64,000 nt of DNA from Tardiphaga robiniae (GTDB lineage Bacteria; Pseudomonadota; Alphaproteobacteria; Rhizobiales; Xanthobacteraceae): NCBI RefSeq assembly GCF_013359755.1, contig NZ_JABMCJ010000094.1:682001-746000 (forward strand), written 5' to 3'. The notes under the pieces were generated by a model. The model had not been told where the DNA came from and did not search any database. It saw only the letters and a program-made list of their open reading frames with translations. Positions 43,849-52,901 of this stretch are shown piece after piece. A program made the translations under genes and the position numbers. Numbering within the stretch: the first letter of the stretch is position 1; each line of letters begins with the position of its first letter.

Positions 43849-45093
43849 ATGACCATGACCCGCCGCACGTTTGGACTTGGTGCCTCTGCCGTTCTGGCGG
43901 GGCCGATCGCCGCGCCTTTCGTTCGTAGCGCAGGCGCCGCCGAGCCGGCGATCCGCATCGGCATGGTCAATTCGATGAGCGGCGGTCTTGCGGCTTACGC
44001 GCAGGAAGGCCAGCCGGCTTTCGAATACATCATCAAGAAGATCAATGCCGAAGGCGGCATCAAGAGCAAGGGCGGCGCCAGGATCGAGCTGGTGCTGGCG
44101 GACGATACCAGCCAGCCGGCGCGCACCGCCGCCGAAGCGCGGCGCCTGATCACCGAGGAAAAGGTGCAGCTTCTGACTGGCACCATTCTCAGCGCACAGA
44201 TGCTGGCGCTGACGCCGGTGGTCGACGAAGCCAAGATTCCGACGCTGTCGGTCTGGGCTGGTGGGTCGCAGTCGAACTATATGTTCACGCTGGGTTATCC
44301 CTATGATCGCGGCTATGCGCAGACCATGCATGACTTCGTCATCTCATTGCGCGATGATTTCAAATTTCCGATCAAGACCGCCGTCATGGCCTATTCGAAT
44401 TACGAGGCCGGCCAGCAGTCGAACAAATTCCTGGTCGAGAAGCTGAAGGCGAGCGGCATCCAGATCATCGGCGAAGCCGCGCTCGATATTCGTGCGCAGG
44501 ACCAGACGGCAGCCATGGTCCGTATTCGCTCGCTCAAGCCGGACGTCGTCGTTGGCCTCGTGACGCCGCGCGATGGCATCCTGCTGCATCAGGCGCGTTA
44601 CAATCTGAACTATCACGGCAGCATCTTCTGCGGCGGCACCGGCGGCTATTCGGATCTGTCGCTCTGGAAGGATCTCGGCCCCGAGATCGGCAAGGCCGTG
44701 CTGACGAAGAACCTGTTCGGTATGACCGGCTTCAGCGCCGGCGCCAAGATTGAATCAATGCAGAAGATCGTCGCGGAACTGCGCGATGTCGCCAAGCTCG
44801 ACAAAATCGGCCAGGGCGCGGTGCAATATGCCCAGGCGGCGCGCGTGCTGCAGCAGGTGCTCGAGAATGCCAAGTCGCTGCAGAGCGATGCATTGCTCGA
44901 GGCGCTGAAGAACGTCAACATTCCGGCAGGCGATCCGAATCTCTACATTGCCAAGCCGAAGGGCCTCCAATTCGCGGAAGACCGTCTGCTCAAGGACGGT
45001 TCTGCGATGTTCATCCAGTGGACTCCCGAGCAGGATCAGCAAGTCGTATTCCCGAAGGAATTTGCCCAAGTGCCGCCGCGGCCGAAGTCCTGA
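43849..45093 (+). CDS. ABC transporter substrate-binding protein, branched-chain amino acid type
   Basis: 414 aa from ATG 43849 (ggagg, 8 nt spacer). The signal is twin-arginine-like (TRRTFGLGASAVLAGPIAAP) and the mature protein starts EPAIRIGMVNSMSGGLAAYA. It is a LivK/AmiC-like type-1 binding protein, about 25 residues longer in N-terminal loops than E. coli LivK. It heads a separate, complete importer operon (LivG, LivF, LivH, LivM order). It is a different branch from the binding protein at 1038. The ligand is unknown. Confidence 0.9.
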   Translation: MTMTRRTFGLGASAVLAGPIAAPFVRSAGAAEPAIRIGMVNSMSGGLAAYAQEGQPAFEYIIKKINAEGGIKSKGGARIELVLADDTSQPARTAAEARRLITEEKVQLLTGTILSAQMLALTPVVDEAKIPTLSVWAGGSQSNYMFTLGYPYDRGYAQTMHDFVISLRDDFKFPIKTAVMAYSNYEAGQQSNKFLVEKLKASGIQIIGEAALDIRAQDQTAAMVRIRSLKPDVVVGLVTPRDGILLHQARYNLNYHGSIFCGGTGGYSDLSLWKDLGPEIGKAVLTKNLFGMTGFSAGAKIESMQKIVAELRDVAKLDKIGQGAVQYAQAARVLQQVLENAKSLQSDALLEALKNVNIPAGDPNLYIAKPKGLQFAEDRLLKDGSAMFIQWTPEQDQQVVFPKEFAQVPPRPKS

Positions 45094-45138
45094 TCGGCGC
45101 TGTAGTAAGACTGAGCGCAACATAAAGAGTGGACGGCT

Positions 45139-45858
45139 GTGGCATTTCTGGAAGTCTCCAACATCACCAGGCGGTTTGGCGGGCTGGTCGCGCTGAACGC
45201 GGTGAGCTTCGACGTCGAGAAAGGCGAAATTCTCGGCATCATTGGCCCGAACGGTGCCGGCAAGACCACTTTGTTCGGTGTGATCTCCGGCTTCATTCCG
45301 CCGAGTGCGGGCGACGTCGTTTATGACGGTGAAAGCATTATCGGGGTGTCGCCGGATCGGCTGGTGCGCCGTGGATTGATGCGCTCCTTCCAGATCGTCC
45401 AGTCCTTTGCCGACATGACGGCGCTCGACGTCGTCACGACCGCAGCGTTGACGCGCCGGCCGATGCGCGAGGCGATCGACTATGCGGCGCATGCGCTGCT
45501 GCGTGTCGGCCTTGGCGGCAAGGAACACAAGACGCCGGCGACACTGTCGCTGCAGGACAAGAAGCTGCTGGAACTGGCGAAGTGCATCGCTACCGATCCG
45601 CGCTGCATCCTGCTCGACGAAGTGATGGCTGGTCTGACCATGGCCGAGACCGCCGCGCCGATCGCGATTATCGAGGAGCTCAACAAGCAGGGCGTCACCA
45701 TCGTGATGGTCGAGCATGTGATGCCGGTCATCATGCGGCTGGCGCAGCGTATGGTGGTGATCAATTTCGGCGAGAAGATCGCGCAGGGCACGCCCGACGA
45801 GATACTCAAGGATCAGCGCGTCGTCGATGCCTATTTCGGAGATCATCTCGATGCTTGA
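45139..45858 (+). CDS. ABC transporter ATP-binding protein (LivG family)
   Basis: 239 aa from GTG 45139. Walker A is GPNGAGKTT, Walker B is CILLDEVMAGLT (EVM replaces the usual EPT), and the signature region (LSLQDKKLLELAKC) is degenerate compared with the canonical one of most LivG proteins. The Q-loop side is SFQIVQSFADMT. It is 8 bp overlapped by the next gene. The degenerate signature is typical of a non-catalytic-side ATPase subunit, so the partner LivF may carry most activity. Confidence 0.9.
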   Translation: MAFLEVSNITRRFGGLVALNAVSFDVEKGEILGIIGPNGAGKTTLFGVISGFIPPSAGDVVYDGESIIGVSPDRLVRRGLMRSFQIVQSFADMTALDVVTTAALTRRPMREAIDYAAHALLRVGLGGKEHKTPATLSLQDKKLLELAKCIATDPRCILLDEVMAGLTMAETAAPIAIIEELNKQGVTIVMVEHVMPVIMRLAQRMVVINFGEKIAQGTPDEILKDQRVVDAYFGDHLDA

Positions 45859-46555
45859 GATCGATAACCTGGTTGCAGGCTATGGTGGCGTGCCGGTGCT
45901 GCGCGACATCAATGCCAAGATGGCTGCGGGTGAGATCGTTGGCCTGCTCGGCGCCAACAACGCCGGCAAGACCACGCTGATCAATGCGCTGTCCGGAATG
46001 GTCAAGCCGATATCCGGCCGTATCTTGTTTCTGGGTGAGGACATCAGCAAATTGACGCCGCAGGCTCGTGTCGAGCTCGGCATCGTGCAGGTGCCGGAAG
46101 GCCGTCTGGTGTTTCCGGAAATGAGCATCCGCGAAAATCTTCTGCTTGGCGGCATCAATGCGCATGCGCGCAAGCATCGTCCGCAGCAGATGGAAAAAGT
46201 CATCGGTTTGTTTCCGCGGCTTGGCGAGCGGCTGACCCAGAGTGCCGGTTCACTATCAGGCGGCGAGCAACAGATGCTTGCGATCGGCCGCGGGCTGATG
46301 GCGGAAGCCAAGCTCTTGATGCTCGATGAGCCCTCGCTCGGTCTGTCGCCGCTGTTCGTGCAGTATATTTTCGAGATCATCGACAAACTACATGCCGACG
46401 GTCTGACCATCCTGCTGGTGGAGCAGAATCTGAATTTGACGTTGCGCCACGCCAAGCGCTGCTACGTGCTGGAGCGCGGGCAGGTGGCGGTCGAGGGTGA
46501 TGCGGAGACCGTGAAAAACGATCCGCGCACCCGCAGCGCCTATCTTGGTCTGTGA
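45851..46555 (+). CDS. ABC transporter ATP-binding protein (LivF family)
   Basis: 234 aa from ATG 45851, overlapping the previous gene by 8 bp. Walker A is GANNAGKTT (an Asn replaces Gly of the usual GxNGAGKTT). The signature is LSGGEQQMLAIGRG and Walker B is LLMLDEPSLGLSP. The altered P-loop is an oddity, but the invariant Lys and Thr are present. It pairs with the LivG-type ATPase before it. Confidence 0.92.
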   Translation: MLEIDNLVAGYGGVPVLRDINAKMAAGEIVGLLGANNAGKTTLINALSGMVKPISGRILFLGEDISKLTPQARVELGIVQVPEGRLVFPEMSIRENLLLGGINAHARKHRPQQMEKVIGLFPRLGERLTQSAGSLSGGEQQMLAIGRGLMAEAKLLMLDEPSLGLSPLFVQYIFEIIDKLHADGLTILLVEQNLNLTLRHAKRCYVLERGQVAVEGDAETVKNDPRTRSAYLGL

Positions 46556-46567
46556 TCGGAGAGTGAT

Positions 46568-47434
46568 GTGACCGAACTTTATCAGGCTCTCGCCCAAGGC
46601 CTTCTGATCGGCGCTACCTATGGCTTGCTGGCGCTGGGCATGGGGCTCGTCTACGGCGTCTCGGGTGTCGTCAACTTCTCCCATGGCGATTTCATCTCGC
46701 TCGGCATGTTCATGTGCCTCGCGCTGTATTCGGCTTTCGCCATGGACCCCTATGTGTCGATCATCATCACGGTGCCGCTGATGATCGCCATCGGTGCGCT
46801 GGTCTACATCTTCCTGATACGGCCGATGGTCGGGCATCAGTTCCTGATGGTGGTGCAGCTTACGCTCGGTCTCAGCCTGGTGCTGCAGAACGGCATCCTG
46901 ATGGTGTTCGGCGGCGAGCCGGCGCGGACGCCCTCCTTCGTCGAATCCAAGCTGATCATTCTCGGTGACGTGGTGCTGCGAGTGCCGCACATCGTCGCCT
47001 TCGTCGTTTCCTTTGCGCTCGCCATCGGCCTCTACATCATGCTGCGCTCGACCGACTTCGGCCGCTCGATCCGCGCCGTGCACCAGAATGCCCATGCCGC
47101 CGCGCTGATGGGCATCAATGTCGGCCGCGTCCAGGTGCTGACCTTCGCGCTCGGCATCGGTATTCTCGCGCTGGCCGCCGCGCTGCTGCTGCCGGGCACT
47201 CCGATCCAGCCGACCCAAGGCCTGCGCTACACCGTGATCACGCTGCTGGTCGTGGTGCTCGGCGGCATGACCAATTTCGTCGGCATCATGCTCGGCGGCC
47301 TGATTATCGGCATCGCCGAAGCCTTCGGCACGATCTATCTCGACGGCCCGATCGGCTTGCTGCTGCCATACATCATCTTCGTGGCGATCATGCTGTTTCT
47401 CCCGAAGGGCCTGACCTGGAGCTCGGCACGATGA
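46568..47434 (+). CDS. Branched-chain amino acid type ABC permease (LivH family)
   Basis: 288 aa from GTG 46568 (ggaga ribosome site). It is hydrophobic with LivH motifs VVNFSHGDFISLGMFM, the HQNAHAAALMGINVGRVQVL cytoplasmic loop and VVVLGGMTNFVGIMLGG near the end. The stop overlaps the next start (ATGA). Confidence 0.92.
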   Translation: MTELYQALAQGLLIGATYGLLALGMGLVYGVSGVVNFSHGDFISLGMFMCLALYSAFAMDPYVSIIITVPLMIAIGALVYIFLIRPMVGHQFLMVVQLTLGLSLVLQNGILMVFGGEPARTPSFVESKLIILGDVVLRVPHIVAFVVSFALAIGLYIMLRSTDFGRSIRAVHQNAHAAALMGINVGRVQVLTFALGIGILALAAALLLPGTPIQPTQGLRYTVITLLVVVLGGMTNFVGIMLGGLIIGIAEAFGTIYLDGPIGLLLPYIIFVAIMLFLPKGLTWSSAR

Positions 47435-48426
47435 GAGACGAATTCTACAAGACGCTCGCATCGCCGATCTGGTGGGGCGCGCTGGTCATCGCCGCCATCA
47501 TGCCGTTCGTGCTGTCGAGCTATTACGTCCACATTCTCACGCTGGCGCTGGTCTATGTGGCACTGGCTTCGTCGTGGAACATCGTCGGCGGCATGGCCGG
47601 GCAGATCTCGCTGGCGCACAGCCTGTTTATCGGCATCGGATCGATGTTCTCGGCCGCGCTGTTGCTCAAGCTCGGCATCAATATGTGGCTGGGTCTCGTG
47701 ATCTCGGCGGTGATCTCCGGAATCCTCGGCGCCGTCATCGCCTGGATCGACTTCCGCTTTCAGCTCGGCCATCTCTCTTTCGTACTCATCACGCTCGCCT
47801 TCGCCGAAATGGGCAGCATCGTTGTCGAGGGCTGGGACTTCCTCGGCGGTGCATCCGGGCTGCTGCTGCCGAAGGACACGGGTAATTTCCTGGCGTTCCA
47901 GTTTGGCGGCGGTCACGGTGCGTTCTGGATGATGCTGGCATTGGCGGCGATCTGCGTGCTGGTCAATGTCGCGATTCTCAATTCGCCGCTCGGCTATTAT
48001 CTGCGCACCATCCGCGACAACGAGAAGGCGGCGCAGGCGATTGGCGTCAACATCCTGCGCTACAAGATCACCGCCATGGTGATCTCGGCGATGCTCGCCT
48101 CCGTCGTCGGTACTGCCTATGTGCGCTATCTCACCTTTGCCGATCCCTATCTGCTGATCTCGCCTGTGATCACCATCGAGATCGTGCTGTTTGCAACCGT
48201 CGGCGGGCTCGGCCGCGCCTATGGCCCCGCGCTTGGCGCATTGCTGCTGGTGCCACTTGGTGAAATCCTGCGCGGCAAGCTCGGCAGCACGCTGCCCGGC
48301 CTGCATTATTTCATCTACGGCATCGTGGTGATCTCGGTGATTTTGGTGACGCCGCGTGGGCTGTTGCCGCTGTTTGAACGGCTCTGGGCGCGCTGGCGCG
48401 GCCCTGCGGTTGCCGGCAAGCCCTAA
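47431..48426 (+). CDS. Branched-chain amino acid type ABC permease (LivM family)
   Basis: 331 aa, ATGA overlap with the LivH-type gene. Motifs SSWNIVGGMAGQISLAHS, LRTIRDNEKAAQAIGVN and GGLGRAYGPALGALLL are those of LivM. It completes the second importer. A hairpin-forming region follows before the flavoprotein gene. Confidence 0.92.
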   Translation: MRDEFYKTLASPIWWGALVIAAIMPFVLSSYYVHILTLALVYVALASSWNIVGGMAGQISLAHSLFIGIGSMFSAALLLKLGINMWLGLVISAVISGILGAVIAWIDFRFQLGHLSFVLITLAFAEMGSIVVEGWDFLGGASGLLLPKDTGNFLAFQFGGGHGAFWMMLALAAICVLVNVAILNSPLGYYLRTIRDNEKAAQAIGVNILRYKITAMVISAMLASVVGTAYVRYLTFADPYLLISPVITIEIVLFATVGGLGRAYGPALGALLLVPLGEILRGKLGSTLPGLHYFIYGIVVISVILVTPRGLLPLFERLWARWRGPAVAGKP

Positions 48427-48445
48427 GCGGCTCGGGAATTGCCGA

Positions 48446-48488
48446 CGTTGGAACTTCCGTCATCCGTTGGCTGATGCCGTTTCCAACG
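48446..48488. other. Potential stem-loop between livM-type gene and flavoprotein gene
   Basis: CGTTGGAA (48446-48453) and TTCCAACG (48481-48488) form an 8-bp stem; inner CATC (48461-48464) and GATG (48473-48476) can pair too. It lies in the 114-bp gap between two co-oriented genes. It could be a terminator, attenuator or operator; I cannot decide. Confidence 0.4.
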
Positions 48489-48540
48489 ATAGTCTCTTGC
48501 CGCGGCGGAACGTTGGCTCCGCCGGTTGGGAGCTGAAATC

Positions 48541-49905
48541 ATGCGCTTCGACGCGATCATCATCGGCGCCGGCCAGGCGGGGCCTTCGCTCGCGGGTCGG
48601 CTTACGTCCGCCGGCATGTCGGTTGCGATCATTGAGCGCCATCTGTTTGGTGGCACCTGCGTCAATACCGGCTGCAAGCCGACCAAGACGCTGGTCGCCT
48701 CCGCCTATGCCGCGCATCTTGCGCGCCGCGGCAGCGACTATGGCGTGATGATTGACGCGCCGGTGCGGATCGATATGGCTCGCGTGAAGGCGCGGGCAGA
48801 CAAGGTGATCCACGACTCGCGCAATGGCGTCGAAAGCTGGTTGCGCGGCATGGACAAATGCACGGTCATCGACGGCCATGCGCGGTTCGAATCTGCGGAT
48901 ACGATCCGCGTGGGCGATGAGTTGCTGACGGCGCCAAAGATTTTCCTGAATGTCGGTGGGCGGGCTGTCGTGCCGGATATGCCGGGGATCAACGACGTCA
49001 CCTATCTGACCAATACGGGAATCCTGCAGCTGGATCGCGTGCCGAAACATCTGGTGGTGATCGGCGGCAGCTATATCGGGCTCGAATTTGCGCAGATGTA
49101 TCGCCGCTTCGGCGCCGAAGTGACGGTGGTCGAGAAGGGCGCGCATCTGGTCTCGCGCGAGGATGCGGAGATCTCCGAAGCGATCCGCGATATCCTGCTC
49201 GCCGAAGGCATCCATATCCGAACCAATGCCGAATGCATCACCTTCAAGCCACATCCCGATGGCGTGGCTGTCGGTGTCGACTGCACCGAAGGCGCGCCGG
49301 AGATCATCGGCAGTGATGTTTTGCTTGCGGTGGGACGCCGTCCGAATACCGACGATCTCGGTCTCGACAAGGCTGGCATCGCTGTGGATGACCGCGGCTA
49401 CATCAAGGTCGATGACGGTCTCGCTACCAATGTGCCGGGCATTTTTGCCATGGGCGATTGCAACGGCCGCGGCGCCTTCACGCATACGGCTTACAACGAC
49501 TTCGAGATCATTGCCGCGAACCTGCTCGATAGCGCAAGCCGCCGCGTCAGCGATCGGCTTCCCGGCTATGCGCTGTTCATCGACCCGCCGCTTGGCCGCG
49601 TCGGCATGACGCTGACTCAGGCAAAGGCCACAGGCAGGAAATTGCTGATCGGCAACCGGCCGATGACCCATGTGGGCCGCGCCGTCGAGAAGGGCGAGAC
49701 GGCGGGCATGATGCAGGTTGTGGTCGATGCTGAAACGAAGAAGATTTTGGGAGCCGCCATCCTCGGTACCGGAGGCGACGAGGCGATCCATGGCATTCTC
49801 GACATCATGAATGCCGGCGCCGATTATACCCAGTTGCAATGGGCGGTGCCGATCCATCCGACGGTGTCGGAACTGATCCCGACGCTGCTCAACGAGATGA
49901 AGTGA
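48541..49905 (+). CDS. FAD-dependent pyridine nucleotide-disulfide oxidoreductase (mercuric reductase/lipoamide dehydrogenase-like)
   Basis: 454 aa from ATG 48541 (gggag ribosome site 8 nt upstream). The FAD motif is DAIIIGAGQAGPSLAGRL, the redox disulfide is C40/C45 in GGTCVNTGCKPTKTL, the NAD(P)H motif is VVIGGSYIGLEFAQMYRRFG and the second FAD motif is GIFAMGDCNGRGAFTHTA. The C-terminal dimerisation domain includes IHPTVSELIP with the catalytic-base His. There is no N-terminal heavy-metal-binding domain and no C-terminal Cys pair as in MerA. It is therefore a class I flavoprotein of unknown electron acceptor. It follows the importer operon but is separated by a stem-loop. Confidence 0.9.
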   Translation: MRFDAIIIGAGQAGPSLAGRLTSAGMSVAIIERHLFGGTCVNTGCKPTKTLVASAYAAHLARRGSDYGVMIDAPVRIDMARVKARADKVIHDSRNGVESWLRGMDKCTVIDGHARFESADTIRVGDELLTAPKIFLNVGGRAVVPDMPGINDVTYLTNTGILQLDRVPKHLVVIGGSYIGLEFAQMYRRFGAEVTVVEKGAHLVSREDAEISEAIRDILLAEGIHIRTNAECITFKPHPDGVAVGVDCTEGAPEIIGSDVLLAVGRRPNTDDLGLDKAGIAVDDRGYIKVDDGLATNVPGIFAMGDCNGRGAFTHTAYNDFEIIAANLLDSASRRVSDRLPGYALFIDPPLGRVGMTLTQAKATGRKLLIGNRPMTHVGRAVEKGETAGMMQVVVDAETKKILGAAILGTGGDEAIHGILDIMNAGADYTQLQWAVPIHPTVSELIPTLLNEMK

Positions 49906-49912
49906 TCGTCGC

Positions 49913-50092
49913 TCAGGCAGTCTGGAACTTGAGCACGGCCATCAGCGTCAACAAGGTGGTTGCGCAGGATGCGGACACAATCGCCATATTGACAAGGCTG
50001 CGGACTGCAACGGCCGCGACTGCAGAAATCGGATGAACAGCGTCCGATGCACTGGCTTTCTTGCGCGGAGCCGGTTTCTTCTTTGCTGCCAT
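49913..50092 (-). CDS. Small single-helix membrane protein
   Basis: 59 aa from ATG 50092. A lysine-rich N-terminus (MAAKKKPAPRKKA) is followed by a hydrophobic helix at residues 24-56 (ISAVAAVAVRSLVNMAIVS, then TLLTLMAVL). The charge pattern suggests the N-terminus stays in the cytoplasm. I do not recognise a family. Its stop lies 7 bp from that of the flavoprotein gene. Confidence 0.55.
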   Translation of the reverse strand: MAAKKKPAPRKKASASDAVHPISAVAAVAVRSLVNMAIVSASCATTLLTLMAVLKFQTA

Positions 50093-50110
50093 GACGATCC
50101 CCAAAGAGAG

Positions 50111-50137
50111 GGGTCAGACCGTTGACCGGCCTGACCC
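50111..50137. terminator. Hairpin between the SDR and the small membrane protein gene
   Basis: A 7-bp stem GGGTCAG (50111-50117) / CTGACCC (50131-50137) with an inner CCG/CGG pairing lies between two minus-strand genes, upstream of the small membrane protein start and downstream of the SDR. There is no T-run, so its role is uncertain. Confidence 0.45.
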
Positions 50138-50265
50138 TGACGCCTTCCCTGCCGAGGTGTGTCCCTCGATCATGACGCGACCATCGCATGAATGGCCGGT
50201 GAACTGCTTAACGCGCGTGGTGAATCGAATCTGACCAGATTCGATGGTTTATGAATTTCCTCGTT

Positions 50266-51015
50266 CTAGATTGTTCGCCCGCCATCGACTGGGAGGATCA
50301 CGCCGGTGAGGAACTCGGATTCCTCGCCCGCCAGATAAACGCAGGCATTGGCGATATCCGAGGGGCGCGACATGCGGCCGAGCGGGATCGTCCCGATAAA
50401 TTTGGCGCGGTTCTCTGGCGTATCCGGCACGCCCATGAAGGATTCCAGTAGTGCGGTTTCGCCGATCACCGGTGCGATGCAATTGACGCGGATGCCATCG
50501 GGCGCCAGTTCCACGGCCATCGATTTCGACATCAGGTTCACCGCGCCTTTGGTGGCGTTGTACCAGGTCAGCCCTGGACGCGGCCGGACACCGGCGGTGG
50601 ACCCGATATTGATGATGCGGCCGCTCTTCTGCTTCTTCATCACCGGCACGCACGCATTGGTCATCAGAAAGATCGATTTCACATTGATGTCGAATGCCTT
50701 GTCGAATTCTTCTTCGGTCACTTCGAGCAAGGGCTTGTTGCGAAAGGTCCAGCCGGCATTGTTGACGACGACGTCGAGCTTGCCGAATTTCTCGACCGCG
50801 AGCTTCACCGAGGCATCAACATCGGCCTTGCTGGTGACGCTGCCGCCGAGGGCGATTGCGCTGTCGCCAATCTCGGCCGCAACCTTCTTCGCGCCATCGG
50901 CATCCAGATCGAGGATGACGACCTTGGCGCCTTCGCGCGCGTAAGACCGTGCGATCTCGGCACCGAAACCCGATGCGCCGCCGGTGACGATAGTGGATAG
51001 GCCTTGAAGTCGCAT
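50266..51015 (-). CDS. Short-chain dehydrogenase/reductase (3-ketoacyl-ACP reductase/glucose dehydrogenase-like)
   Basis: 249 aa from ATG 51015 (gggag ribosome site). The cofactor motif is TIVTGGASGFGAEIARSY, the NNAGW motif is present and the catalytic pair is in TWYNATKGAVNL (Tyr-x3-Lys). The C-terminus is TGVILPVDGGRTI. D at LDLDADGAKK after beta-2 favours NAD over NADP. It is 100 bp from the antiporter gene and in the same direction. The substrate is unknown. Confidence 0.9.
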   Translation of the reverse strand: MRLQGLSTIVTGGASGFGAEIARSYAREGAKVVILDLDADGAKKVAAEIGDSAIALGGSVTSKADVDASVKLAVEKFGKLDVVVNNAGWTFRNKPLLEVTEEEFDKAFDINVKSIFLMTNACVPVMKKQKSGRIINIGSTAGVRPRPGLTWYNATKGAVNLMSKSMAVELAPDGIRVNCIAPVIGETALLESFMGVPDTPENRAKFIGTIPLGRMSRPSDIANACVYLAGEESEFLTGVILPVDGGRTI

Positions 51016-51128
51016 GTTGTTTTCTCCCGGATTTTGCGCCTTGTCTGGCGCTTGACGATCAAGGTTAGAGCCGATGGTGGCGGCTGTGAAGGCGCCACGG
51101 CGAATGGCTGCTAAAGGAAGCGTGGCCT

Positions 51129-52712
51129 TTACAGAAAACGTCTTGCGTTGACTTCTTCGAGATCGAGCCCTTCCTCGATCGCATGCAGCACACTGTCGTG
51201 GATTTCGCCCTCACGGTGCATCTTCAGAAGCTCTGCACGGCCGGCTTCGATGGCGGCCAGCACGGTCGTGTAATGGTCGATGCGGTGCGGCGATAGTGCC
51301 TCAGCCTCTTCGGCATAGCGCGCCGCGGCGCCCTTGCGATAGGTATATTGCTCGAACAGGCGCGGATGGCGATGTGTGCCGTCATCATTGCGTGACGCCT
51401 TTTCGACGGCAGAAAATTGCGCGGTTGCAACCCGCGCGCGCGCCTGCGCCTCGCTCAGTTTGGAGTGATGCGGTGTGCGGACATTGTCGGTTTTGATCAG
51501 ACGGCGCACGATCGGTGCCAGCGTCGAGCCCTGGACAAGAACAGTCACCAGGATCACTGCGAAGGTGATTGCCAGGATGACGTCACGGCCGGGAAATTGC
51601 TCCGGCAGTGACAGCGCGGCAGCGAGACTGACCACGCCGCGCAAACCGGCCCAGCTCATGATGAACGGTACCGTCCATGGCGGGGCGGGGTCGCGGGCGC
51701 GCAACTTCGGCATCAGCATGCGCGGCAGATAGGTGCCGGGAAACATCCAGGCAAAGCGGGCGAGGATCACCGCGGCGATGATTGCGCCTGTCGCCGGCAA
51801 CAGTGCCACCAGCGCGTCATAGCCGCCGAGACGATACAGCACGCCGCGCAGCGACAGGCCAATCAGGATAAACACCAGAGATTCCAGGACGAACACGACG
51901 ACGCTCCACGCTGCGGTGGCGCGGGTGCGCGTCGCAGCGCCGAAGAACTCGTGCTGCTTCCATCCCAGGATCATGCCGCAGGCGACGGTGGACAGCACGC
52001 CGGAGACGTGGAGCTTTTCCGCGGCGATATAGGAGATCCAGGCGACCAGGAAGGTCCATGCAATGGCGAGGTCGATTTCCTTGATGCGCTTGATCACCAG
52101 GATAGCGGCGAAGGCGAATGCGATGCCGACAAGCAGGCCGCCGATCGCAACCGAGAAGAAACTCACGGTGGCCGCAGTGGCGCTGAACGAGCCGGTCAGC
52201 GCTGCCGCGATAGCGAAGCGCAGCAGCACCAGGCCCGATGCGTCGTTGACGAGGCTCTCGCCCTCCAGCAGCACGATAATGCGCGGTGGGAGCGGCACGC
52301 TCTGGAGCACGGCCTTGGCCGCCACCGAATCCGGCGGCGAGACAATGGCGCCGAGCGCAAAACAGGCGGCCCAGGGCAGCGACGGCATCACCAGATGCGC
52401 GACGACGCCGACCACGAGGGTGGTGAAGAAGACAGCGCCAACGGCGAGCTGCAATATGATGCGAAGATCGGCGCGGAAATCCCGCCAGGAGGTGAACCAG
52501 GCGCTCGACATCAGCAGCGGCGGCAGAAACAACACGAGCACCAGCTCGGGGTCGATCTCGACATCCGGGGTGCCCGGGATCAGTGCGAAGCCGATGCCGC
52601 CGAGGATCAGTGCAGCCGCGCGCGGTAGCTGAAAACGCCGCGCGATCATGTCGAGCAAAACGATGACAGCCATCAGCAGCAGGATAATTTCGAAGCGGGA
52701 AACGGCGGTCAT
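51129..52712 (-). CDS. Na+/H+ antiporter, CPA1 family
   Basis: 527 aa. About 12 membrane helices (residues 5-400) are followed by a hydrophilic tail of roughly 125 residues (SKLSEAQARARVATAQFSAV and onward). The ion-binding motif around FALGAIVSPPDSVAAKAV is in the usual position. VLLEGESLVNDASGLVLLRF and FIMSWAGLRGVVSLAAALSL are NhaP/CPA1 signatures. It exchanges Na+ or K+ for H+ across the inner membrane. It is probably a single-gene unit. Confidence 0.92.
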   Translation of the reverse strand: MTAVSRFEIILLLMAVIVLLDMIARRFQLPRAAALILGGIGFALIPGTPDVEIDPELVLVLFLPPLLMSSAWFTSWRDFRADLRIILQLAVGAVFFTTLVVGVVAHLVMPSLPWAACFALGAIVSPPDSVAAKAVLQSVPLPPRIIVLLEGESLVNDASGLVLLRFAIAAALTGSFSATAATVSFFSVAIGGLLVGIAFAFAAILVIKRIKEIDLAIAWTFLVAWISYIAAEKLHVSGVLSTVACGMILGWKQHEFFGAATRTRATAAWSVVVFVLESLVFILIGLSLRGVLYRLGGYDALVALLPATGAIIAAVILARFAWMFPGTYLPRMLMPKLRARDPAPPWTVPFIMSWAGLRGVVSLAAALSLPEQFPGRDVILAITFAVILVTVLVQGSTLAPIVRRLIKTDNVRTPHHSKLSEAQARARVATAQFSAVEKASRNDDGTHRHPRLFEQYTYRKGAAARYAEEAEALSPHRIDHYTTVLAAIEAGRAELLKMHREGEIHDSVLHAIEEGLDLEEVNARRFL

Positions 52713-52847
52713 GAGGGCCTGTCGAGATGCGAGAAAAACGGTCGGACGTCGATTCGGGCCAATGCCGTGATCTGATGTCTGTCATCTATCTTGCAAATGT
52801 CGCACGGGCTGTACAGCGGGCCAGTGCTTTTGCAGCAGGCCAGCACG

Positions 52848-52876
52848 AAAAAAGGGCGACCCGACGGGCCGCCCTT
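52848..52876 (-). terminator. Rho-independent terminator of the GT4 gene
   Basis: Read on the minus strand: AAGGGCG, then GCCCGTCGGGT, then CGCCCTT, followed directly by a run of six T (A6 at 52848-52853 on the plus strand). The 7-bp closing stem plus a 3-bp inner stem and the T-run are a textbook intrinsic terminator, ending the glycosyltransferase transcript. Confidence 0.85.
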
Positions 52877-52901
52877 CGATGCCTTAATTATGCGCTTCAG
52901 A

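Noticed and set aside
46388-48306. Two long open frames antisense to the LivH and LivM-type genes
   Set aside because: Low-complexity His/Gln/Asp/Glu-rich products, as expected from the complement of hydrophobic codons.
48460-49857. 465-codon open frame antisense to the flavoprotein
   Set aside because: The plus strand carries intact FAD, disulfide and NAD(P)H motifs; the antisense product has none.
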